Shown here piece after piece: positions 57,626 through 64,000 of a DNA stretch of 64,000 bases; position 1 is the stretch's first letter, and each line of letters begins with the position of its first letter. Source of the stretch: Halomonas korlensis. GTDB taxonomy: Bacteria; Pseudomonadota; Gammaproteobacteria; Pseudomonadales; Halomonadaceae. The stretch spans positions 124,001 to 188,000 of the forward strand of contig NZ_FPBP01000001.1 in the NCBI RefSeq assembly GCF_900116705.1, in the 5' to 3' direction. Below the pieces are notes generated by a model that was not told the origin of the DNA, ran no database searches, and saw only the letters and a program-made list of their open reading frames with translations. The position numbers and the translations under genes are program-made.

Positions 57626-60436
57626 ATGCCCGATCACGACGGCAAGGGAGATAAGGAAGAGAAGGAGCGGACACCCTGGCACGCCATGGCCGGCGACGAG
57701 GTGCTCGAGCGCCTCGACTCCCGTAAAGAAGGCCTCAGCGACGACGAAGCCAGAGAGCGGCTCAGCCAGCACGGCCCCAACCGGCTGCAGCAGGACGAAG
57801 GCCAGCCCTGGTGGCGTCGCCTGCTTGCCCAGTTCAATAATGTTCTGATGCTAATCCTGATCGTCGCGGCAATCGCCAGCCTGCTGCTGGGGAAGAGCCT
57901 CGACGCCGCGGTGATACTCGCCGTTGTGGTCATCATCGCCCTGATCGGTTTTTTCCAGGAGGGCAAGGCCGAAAAGGCGCTGGACAGCATACGGGACATG
58001 CTCTCGCCCCAGGCTTCGGCCCGCCGTGGCGGGCGCGAGACGAAGATCGACGCCGAGGAGCTCGTGCCCGGCGACATCGTGCACTTGGAGAGTGGCGACC
58101 GCGTGCCCGCCGACATCCGACTGCTCGAGGCCAAGCGGCTCAACGCCGAGGAAGCCGCGCTGACCGGGGAGTCCACGCCGGTTGACAAGAGCGAAGAGCC
58201 GGTGGAGGAGGATGCCGACCTAGCCGATCGCAGCGCCATGCTGTTCGCCGGCACCATCGTCGCCAAGGGCAACGCCACCGGCGTAGTGGTACAGACCGGG
58301 GCACAGACCGAGATCGGGCGCATTTCCGAGATGCTGCGCGGGGTCGAGCAGCTCAAGACACCGCTGGTGCAGCAGCTCGATCGTGCCGGACGCATTCTCG
58401 CCATCTTCATCCTTGTCGCCGCGGTCCTGACCGGCGCCATCGGCGTGCTGGTGCATGAACAGCCCTGGACAGAAATGTTCATGGCAAGCGTGGGGCTCGC
58501 CGTCGCCGCCATCCCCGAGGGGCTGCCGGCCATCGTCACCATCTCCCTGGCCCTGGGCGTGCAGACCATGGCGAGCAAGAACGCCATCGTTCGGCGCCTG
58601 CCAGCGGTGGAGACCCTCGGCTCCATCTCCACCATCTTCTCCGACAAGACCGGTACGCTGACGCGCAACGAGATGACCGCTCAGGCCATCTGGCTAGCCG
58701 AGCGCGAGATACGCCTGTCGGGCATCGGCTTCGCCCCCGAGGGCAAGCTGTACGACCCCGAACGCAGCGACAGCGAGGAGGACGCCGAGGCGCTCTCGCT
58801 GGAGGAGGTTCCCGCCCTCTCCCGCTTCCTGCTCGCCGGCGCGCTGTGCAACGACGCCGAGCTTGTCCACGAGGAGGAGGAGTGGTCCATCGACGGCGAC
58901 CCCACCGAGGGCGCGCTGGTGGTCGCGGCGGCCAAGGCCGGGCTGGATATCGGCGACCTGCGCAACGAGCATGAGCGTCGCGACGCCATTCCCTTCGACT
59001 CCGAGCGCAAGTACATGGCCACCCTCAACGACTTCGACGAGGGGCCACGCCTGCTGGTCAAGGGCGCACCGGATCGCCTGCTTGACATGTGCGACAAGGC
59101 GCGTGGCGACGAAGGCGATAGCGAGCTGGATCGCGATACCTGGCAGGGGCGCATTCACGACCTCTCCTCGCGCGGCCTGCGGGTGCTCGCGTTGGCCGAG
59201 AAGGAGACACCCGACACCAGCCGCGAGCTCGACGACGACGAGGTCGAGCACGGCCTGGTACTGCTCGGCCTCGTCGGGCTTCTCGACCCACCCCGCGAGG
59301 CCGCCATAGAGGCCGTCGAGAACTGCCAGCAGGCCGGCATCCGGCCGGTGATGGTGACCGGCGATCACGCCGTCACGGCCTGCGCCATCGCCGATCAGCT
59401 CGGTTTCAAGCGCACCGACCGCGCCCTGAGCGGCCATGAGATCGAGGAGATGAGCGACGAGGAGCTGGAGCGCGAGATCACCGAGGTCGACGTCTTCGCC
59501 CGGGCCGCGCCGGAGCACAAGCTGCGGCTGGTGCAGGCGATGCAAGCGCGGGGCGGCATCTGCGCCATGACCGGCGACGGCGTCAACGACGGCCCCGCAC
59601 TCAAGCGAGCCGACGTGGGCGTGGCCATGGGCATCCAGGGCACCGAGGCGGCCAAGGAGGCCGCCGAGATGGTGCTGACCGACGACAACTTCGCCACCAT
59701 CGTCGGCGCCGTGGCCGAAGGGCGCAAGGTCTACGACAACATCCGTAAGTCGATCACTTTCATCCTGCCCACCAACGGCGCCGAGAGCCTGGCGATACTG
59801 CTCGCCATCCTGGCGGGCTTCACGCTGCCCATCACCGGCCTGCAGGTGCTGTGGGTCAACATGATCACTGCCGTGACCCTCGGCGTGGCCCTGGTCTTCG
59901 AGCTGGCCGAGGCGAACGTGATGCAGCGTCAGCCCCGCGATCCGGCCGCCCCGCTGCTCGACCTCTTCATGCTGTGGCGGGTGATCTTCGTCTCGATCCT
60001 GATGGTGCTGTGCATCTTCGGCATCTTCCTCTGGATCCTGCACGGCCAGGGCGGCAGCATCGAGCTGGCCCGCGCCGGTGCGGTCAACATGCTGGTGGCG
60101 GCCGAGGTCGTCTACCTGATCAACAGCCGCTTTCTCATCGACAGCAGCCTGTCGCTGAAGGGCATCCTCGGCAGCAGGGCCGTGCTCCTGGCCATCGGGC
60201 TGGTGGCAGTCTTCCAGCTGGCCTGGACCTACCTCCCCTTCATGCAGGCCATCTTCGGCACCGCCGCCCTCTCCCTGCTTCACTGGGTCGTGATCGCCGC
60301 CGCCAGCATCGTGATCTTTCTTATCGTGGAGGGTGAGAAGGGGCTGCTGCGGCGCCGCGAGGCCGCTCGTCGGCGAGACGCGGCCACTTCTGATTCGGGA
60401 GGCGACGCAAAGAAGAAGCCCGCCGCGACCAGCTGA
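57626..60436 (+). CDS. P2-type cation-transporting ATPase, copy 2
   Basis: This 936-residue ATPase is clearly related to the preceding one, 92 bases upstream on the same strand. It has I-P-E-G-L-P in M4, phosphorylated Asp340, T-G-D-G-V-N-D-G-P and the full set of helices. In M5 P-T-N-G-A-E keeps Glu720, unlike copy 1, and M6 N-M-I-T-A again has Ala749 at the Asp position. The C terminus is basic. GGGAGA precedes the ATG. It looks like a tandem duplication that has diverged in ion-site residues. Its stop abuts the stop of hrpB with no gap. Confidence 0.85.
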   Translation: MPDHDGKGDKEEKERTPWHAMAGDEVLERLDSRKEGLSDDEARERLSQHGPNRLQQDEGQPWWRRLLAQFNNVLMLILIVAAIASLLLGKSLDAAVILAVVVIIALIGFFQEGKAEKALDSIRDMLSPQASARRGGRETKIDAEELVPGDIVHLESGDRVPADIRLLEAKRLNAEEAALTGESTPVDKSEEPVEEDADLADRSAMLFAGTIVAKGNATGVVVQTGAQTEIGRISEMLRGVEQLKTPLVQQLDRAGRILAIFILVAAVLTGAIGVLVHEQPWTEMFMASVGLAVAAIPEGLPAIVTISLALGVQTMASKNAIVRRLPAVETLGSISTIFSDKTGTLTRNEMTAQAIWLAEREIRLSGIGFAPEGKLYDPERSDSEEDAEALSLEEVPALSRFLLAGALCNDAELVHEEEEWSIDGDPTEGALVVAAAKAGLDIGDLRNEHERRDAIPFDSERKYMATLNDFDEGPRLLVKGAPDRLLDMCDKARGDEGDSELDRDTWQGRIHDLSSRGLRVLALAEKETPDTSRELDDDEVEHGLVLLGLVGLLDPPREAAIEAVENCQQAGIRPVMVTGDHAVTACAIADQLGFKRTDRALSGHEIEEMSDEELEREITEVDVFARAAPEHKLRLVQAMQARGGICAMTGDGVNDGPALKRADVGVAMGIQGTEAAKEAAEMVLTDDNFATIVGAVAEGRKVYDNIRKSITFILPTNGAESLAILLAILAGFTLPITGLQVLWVNMITAVTLGVALVFELAEANVMQRQPRDPAAPLLDLFMLWRVIFVSILMVLCIFGIFLWILHGQGGSIELARAGAVNMLVAAEVVYLINSRFLIDSSLSLKGILGSRAVLLAIGLVAVFQLAWTYLPFMQAIFGTAALSLLHWVVIAAASIVIFLIVEGEKGLLRRREAARRRDAATSDSGGDAKKKPAATS

Positions 60437-62887
60437 TCACCGCCTCGATCGGGTCCGTGCCGTAGCCACGGCGCTGAGCGGGTCCTCCGGCCAGGGGTGT
60501 TTCGGATAGCGGCCGCGCATTTCCTTGCGCACCTGCGGGTAGCCATTACGCCAGAAACTCTCCAGATCACGAGTCACCTGCAACGGCCGGCGTGCCGGCG
60601 ACAACAGGTGCACCAGCACCGGGACTTGCCCTCGTACCAGGCGCGGCGTCGTCCGCCAGCCGAACAGCTCCTGAAGCTTGGCGGCCAGCACTGGCTCGCC
60701 ATCCTGCAGGCAGGGCGTATAGTCCACCTGCACGAACGACCCGCTGGGCACGGGCAAGCGTTCGGGGGCTAGCTCCTCGAGGCAAGCGCGCCGGGATCCG
60801 TCCAGGCTATCCCGCAGGAAGCGCCCCAGCGGCAACCGGTCGAGGGCATCGAGCCGGTTCTCCCGATCGAGATAGAGGGCCAGCCAGGTATCGAGGCGAT
60901 CCAGGAGCGAGGCCGTCGACCAGTCGGGCCAGGCATCACCTTCGATGCGCCGCAACAGCGCCATCCGTCCGCGCAGCTGATCGTCTGCCGGCGTGAAAGC
61001 CAGTGTGCCACGTCGACGCACCGCTTCGAGCAGTGCTTGATGCACCGCCTCGCGCGGCATCTTCTGTAGCGGCTTGCGCGCCAGGACTACCGCCCCCAGT
61101 CCACGCACCTGCTCGCCAAGCAGCTTGCCCTCGCTGTCCGACCATTCGAGGCGGGTGCGCCACTCGAGTGACTCGGGATACAAGGCCTCAAGCCGCCGGG
61201 AAGACAGCGACACGGCGCGAAAGATGCGCGCCTCACCGTTTTGCCCGTCGAGCTCGACCGCCACCAGCAATTCGCTATGGGCCAAGGGGGTGTCTTCCGG
61301 CAGCGTCGCAAGCCCACCGCCGACCAGGCGAAAGCAACCCGGCTCGAGCCGTTGGCCGACGCGCTCCGGATACGCCAACGCCAGCAACTCTCCCAGCGGG
61401 GCCAGACTGGCAACCTCCAGCTCACAACCGGCAATTCGCGCCAGCCGTCGCGCATCTCGCTGCCATGGCCCGTTGGATCGCTCCGCCAGGCGTGATTGGA
61501 GGGCGCGTTCCAGGTCGCGTTCGCCGTCCAGTTCGCGGGTTTCAAGGGTGGCCACCACGGCGCAGGCCAGCGGCCGGGCCTGGAGATCAACGGCCCGCGT
61601 CAGCATCACGGCCAGCCGCGGGTGGGTTGGCCAGCGCACACAGGCGCACCCTAGCGCGGTAAGGTGAAAGGCGTCATCGAGCACGCTGAGACGCTGCAGC
61701 AACTCTCGCCCTGCCGCCAAGGCCGCAGCGGGCGGCGGCGTCACCCAGGCCAGGGCCGCCGGATCGCTGATGCCCCAGCGCGCCAGCTCGAAGGCCAACG
61801 GCGCCAGATCGGCCTGGCGGATCTCCGGCTCGCCGTGGGGGATCAGCGGCTGCTCCTCGGCCCACAGGCGAAGACAGAGACCGGGGCCCTGGCGACCAGC
61901 CCGGCCACGGCGCTGATCGGCGCTGGCGCGGTTGACCCGCCGGGTTTCCAGTCGCGTGAGCCCGGTGCGCGGCTGATACACCGGCACCCGTTCCTGCCCG
62001 GCGTCGATCACGATGCGCACGCCATCCACGGTCACGCTCGATTCCGCGATAGCGGTGGCCAGCACGACGCGACGACGACCCTCGGGATCGCGACGCAAGG
62101 CGCGACGCTGCTCGGCCAGCGACAGGCGACCGTGCAACTCCCTCACTTCGAACGACGCTGTCTGGACATCGAGCTGCCGGGCCAGGCGGCGTATTTCACC
62201 CACCCCAGGGAGAATCACCAGCGCATCGCCGCCTTCGAAGCCGTCAGACTGCAAGGCCTCATTCACTACCGCGGCCTGCTGACGGGCGGTGTCCTCGCGG
62301 CTGTTCAAGGGCCGATAGCGGGTTTCGACGGCAAAGCTGCGTCCCGGGCAGTCAATGATCGGCGTCGACTCGCCGAGTACCGCAAGCAGGCTGGGCACAT
62401 CCAGGGTCGCCGACATCACCAGCAGTCGCAGATCCTCACGCAGCCCCTGCTGGGCATCCAAGGCCAATGCCAGCCCGAGATCGGCCTCAAGGCTGCGCTC
62501 ATGAAACTCGTCAAAGACGAGCCCGGCCACGCCCTCAAGCAGCGGGTCGTCCTGCAACAGTCGCGTCAATACGCCCTGAGTGACCACTTCGAGACGTGTG
62601 GACGGTCCCGTCCGGCTTTCGCCGCGCATGCGATACCCAACGGTTTCCCCCACACGCTCGCCGAGCTGCTCTGCCATGTAACCGGCTGCCAGACGGGCGG
62701 CCACTCGGCGCGGCTCCAGCAGCAACAGCTTGCCGCTGCGACACCAGGGCTCGTCGAGCAGGGCCAGCGGCACCCGCGTGGTCTTGCCGGCACCAGGGGC
62801 GGCGATCAACAGGGCACGTGTATGTTCGGCGAGTACCGACCGGATGGCCTGGAGCCGGGAATCAATGGGCAGCGCCATCATTGCCAT
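60437..62887 (-). CDS. hrpB: ATP-dependent helicase HrpB
   Basis: This is an 816-residue DEAH-box helicase; E. coli HrpB has 809. Motif I is A-P-G-A-G-K-T-T-R, motif II D-E-F-H-E-R-S, motif III S-A-T-L-D and motif VI Q-R-R-G-R-A-G-R. The C-terminal HrpB domain follows. The biological substrate is not well known. No strong ribosome-binding site marks the start: the ATGs at 62887, 62881 and 62878 are close together, and a GTG at 62923 overlaps the TetR gene. The first of the ATGs was chosen. Confidence 0.93.
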   Translation of the reverse strand: MAMMALPIDSRLQAIRSVLAEHTRALLIAAPGAGKTTRVPLALLDEPWCRSGKLLLLEPRRVAARLAAGYMAEQLGERVGETVGYRMRGESRTGPSTRLEVVTQGVLTRLLQDDPLLEGVAGLVFDEFHERSLEADLGLALALDAQQGLREDLRLLVMSATLDVPSLLAVLGESTPIIDCPGRSFAVETRYRPLNSREDTARQQAAVVNEALQSDGFEGGDALVILPGVGEIRRLARQLDVQTASFEVRELHGRLSLAEQRRALRRDPEGRRRVVLATAIAESSVTVDGVRIVIDAGQERVPVYQPRTGLTRLETRRVNRASADQRRGRAGRQGPGLCLRLWAEEQPLIPHGEPEIRQADLAPLAFELARWGISDPAALAWVTPPPAAALAAGRELLQRLSVLDDAFHLTALGCACVRWPTHPRLAVMLTRAVDLQARPLACAVVATLETRELDGERDLERALQSRLAERSNGPWQRDARRLARIAGCELEVASLAPLGELLALAYPERVGQRLEPGCFRLVGGGLATLPEDTPLAHSELLVAVELDGQNGEARIFRAVSLSSRRLEALYPESLEWRTRLEWSDSEGKLLGEQVRGLGAVVLARKPLQKMPREAVHQALLEAVRRRGTLAFTPADDQLRGRMALLRRIEGDAWPDWSTASLLDRLDTWLALYLDRENRLDALDRLPLGRFLRDSLDGSRRACLEELAPERLPVPSGSFVQVDYTPCLQDGEPVLAAKLQELFGWRTTPRLVRGQVPVLVHLLSPARRPLQVTRDLESFWRNGYPQVRKEMRGRYPKHPWPEDPLSAVATARTRSRR

Positions 62888-62897
62888 GTCGAGCGCA

Positions 62898-63566
62898 TCA
62901 CGCCTGGCGAGGCGTGACGCCACATCCCTTGAGAATTACTTGGGTCAGAAAGCCGGTAATGGCCTCCACATCGCTGTCCGTCAGCGCGTCCTTGTCGGTG
63001 ATACCGAGTACCTGGGCCTCGAAATCGGCGTAGTGCTGGGTAGCCGACCAGATCAGGAAGATCAGCCAGACCGGATCAACCGGGTCCATCAGCCCACGCG
63101 CGCTCCATTGCTCGAAAATCCGCGCCCGCGCCTTCACCCAATCGCGCAGTTCGCCGCGTAGATAGTCCTGGAGAAAGGGCGCGCCGCCGAGGATCTCGGC
63201 GGCGAAAAGCCGCGAGCCTTCTGGATGGCGACGAGACAGCTGCATCTTGCTGCGGATGAAACTTTCCAGGACTTCCGCCGGGTCGTCATCCACCGAGATA
63301 TCATCGAGTAAGGCATTCCAGCGCGCCATCATGCGCTCCAGCAGGCGGACGTAGAGGCCACGCTTGCTGCCCATGTAATACAGGACGTTCGATTTGGGCA
63401 GACCCGCTTCATGGGCGATGGCCTGCAGGCTGGCGCCACGAAAGCCGTGCTGGGCGAAGATCCGTTCGGCGGCGGCGAGGATAGCTCGCTCGTTGCGCTC
63501 GCGGATCGCCCCGTTGGCTTCGCCTTTTTCTTCGCCCGTATCTTGGGGCACCTTGCATAGCGTCAT
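62898..63566 (-). CDS. TetR-family regulator, RutR-like
   Basis: This is a 222-residue TetR protein. The helix-turn-helix is at about residues 25-72 (F-R-G-A-S-L-Q-A-I-A-H-E-A-G-L-P-K-S-N-V-L-Y-Y as separate blocks in two helices), and the C-terminal ligand domain ends with A-T-Q-H-Y-A-D-F and I-T-G-F, close to RutR. RutR is a pyrimidine/purine regulator that binds uracil and thymine. The gene is divergent from xdhA, and a RutR-like palindrome lies between them. GAGG is before the ATG at 63566. Confidence 0.82.
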   Translation of the reverse strand: MTLCKVPQDTGEEKGEANGAIRERNERAILAAAERIFAQHGFRGASLQAIAHEAGLPKSNVLYYMGSKRGLYVRLLERMMARWNALLDDISVDDDPAEVLESFIRSKMQLSRRHPEGSRLFAAEILGGAPFLQDYLRGELRDWVKARARIFEQWSARGLMDPVDPVWLIFLIWSATQHYADFEAQVLGITDKDALTDSDVEAITGFLTQVILKGCGVTPRQA

Positions 63567-63698
63567 CGACTGCCTCACTACCCTGACGGGGCGCTGCGAT
63601 GGCCCGGGAAGGACAAGTGACGGCGATAGTGCCCCACCCTGCCACCGTGTGCAAACGACCTTGCAACGCCCGCTTTTTTGAACCAAGCTTGAGATATC

Positions 63699-63714
63699 CT
63701 GACCGAATGGTCAG
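63699..63714. promoter_or_regulatory. RutR-like palindromic operator upstream of xdhA
   Basis: CTGACCGAATGGTCAG is a perfect 6-bp inverted repeat around GAAT. The known RutR consensus is TTGACCA-N2-TGGTCAA, so the core TGACC-N4-GGTCA is shared. A TTGACCA half-site follows at 63719-63725. It lies between the TetR gene and xdhA, about 117 bases before xdhA. Confidence 0.7.
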
Positions 63715-63830
63715 TAACTTGACCAGGCCAGGCCTGCGGATATTGATGCTGAGCGCCCAACCGAGGGCCAAGCTGTTAGCGCGGCGCCTGATGACATCTT
63801 CACAGGCACCTACCCACGAGAGACCCGGGC

Positions 63831-64000
63831 ATGATTGATTTCCTATTCAACGGACGGCCACGCCATTGCGAGGCAGCCCCCGAAACCAGCGTACTTGAAC
63901 TGCTGCGTGAAACCCTCGGCACCACGGGTACCAAGGAGGGGTGCGCGTCCGGCGACTGCGGTGCCTGCACTGTTGCCATCGGCGAAACAGGGCCCGACGG
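63831..64000 (+). CDS. xdhA: Xanthine dehydrogenase small subunit (partial)
   Basis: The 3' end is beyond the window. The visible 56 residues begin M-I-D-F-L-F-N-G-R-P and carry the plant-type [2Fe-2S] motif K-E-G-C-A-S-G-D-C-G-A-C-T-V, the N-terminal iron-sulfur domain of the XdhA/molybdenum hydroxylase family. The adjacent RutR-like regulator supports purine catabolism. Only a short piece is visible, so other molybdenum hydroxylase iron-sulfur subunits remain possible. Confidence 0.85.
   Translation, partial: MIDFLFNGRPRHCEAAPETSVLELLRETLGTTGTKEGCASGDCGACTVAIGETGPD

Noticed and set aside
58694-60283. 529-codon open frame antisense to ATPase copy 2
   Set aside because: It is an antisense shadow of a GC-rich gene: the plus-strand frame carries all P-type ATPase motifs, and the antisense product is His/Gly/Gln/Asp-rich without a recognisable domain or ribosome-binding site.

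Overview
The window looks like a piece of chromosome from a Halomonas-like gammaproteobacterium (Halomonadaceae). The grounds are the GC-rich sequence, the infC-rpmI-rplT-pheST-ihfA block, an aa3-type cytochrome c oxidase operon, a TRAP transporter, polyhydroxybutyrate-related enzymes, and many small families common in halophilic gammaproteobacteria (DUF2489, DUF2788, DUF2909, DUF2970, DUF4383). The family calls come from reading protein motifs. No database search was run and the species is not identified.

Layout, left to right. (1) 1-4.9 kb: ygfZ, a YjjV-type TatD hydrolase, prfC (RF3), a DCC-family thiol protein and a small membrane protein. (2) 4.98-6.5 kb: an AT-rich island with one gene, a phosphoribosyltransferase fused to a degenerate HAD domain. 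(3) 6.5-15 kb: a RegB/RegA redox two-component pair, 3-hydroxybutyrate dehydrogenase, a HybE-like protein, an inositol-phosphatase family enzyme, glutaredoxin, a degenerate DUF1338 protein, the ScoA/ScoB CoA-transferase and its divergent LysR regulator. (4) 15-19 kb: envelope genes (YihG-type acyltransferase, LysM/LytM lipoprotein, GT4 glycosyltransferase, PAP2 phosphatase) and alkB. (5) 19.2-25.8 kb: glycine cleavage genes gcvT, gcvH and gcvP with an AGCS symporter, the two divergent arms separated by a long regulatory gap carrying a repeated 17-bp motif. (6) 26-29.7 kb: DUF4383, ppnN, a YqcA-type flavodoxin and a DUF2788 protein.

(7) 29.4-36.5 kb: the translation block on the minus strand, thrS-infC-rpmI-rplT-pheS-pheT-ihfA, with infC starting at an ATC codon and a terminator/attenuator hairpin before pheS. 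(8) 36.8-38.2 kb: an OmpA-type lipoprotein and a DUF2489 protein. (9) 38.4-46.6 kb: the cytochrome oxidase operon ctaC-ctaD-ctaG-ctaE-surf1-(Sco-like)-ctaA-ctaB, with a DUF2909 gene on the opposite strand inside it and a 57-residue DUF2970 gene upstream. (10) 46.8-49.3 kb: a phasin-like protein, lrgAB, tRNA-Pro(GGG) and a CpxP/Spy-like protein. (11) 49.4-54.4 kb: a GNAT pseudogene, a dctPQM TRAP transporter, a small lipoprotein, a DUF938 methyltransferase and rluF. (12) 54.8-60.4 kb: two tandem P2-type cation ATPases. (13) 60.4-64 kb: hrpB, a RutR-like TetR regulator and the start of xdhA, with a RutR-like palindrome between the last two.

Functional links. Bdh, ScoAB and the phasin-like protein fit polyhydroxybutyrate and ketone-body use. 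RegBA is a plausible regulator of the terminal oxidase operon. The gcv genes and the symporter probably form one glycine regulon. No single obviously new system stands out. The most unusual items are the PRTase-HAD protein with both motif I aspartates changed to glutamate, the DUF1338 protein that has lost two of three metal ligands, the ATPase pair with altered ion-site residues, and the shared motif in the gcv intergenic region.
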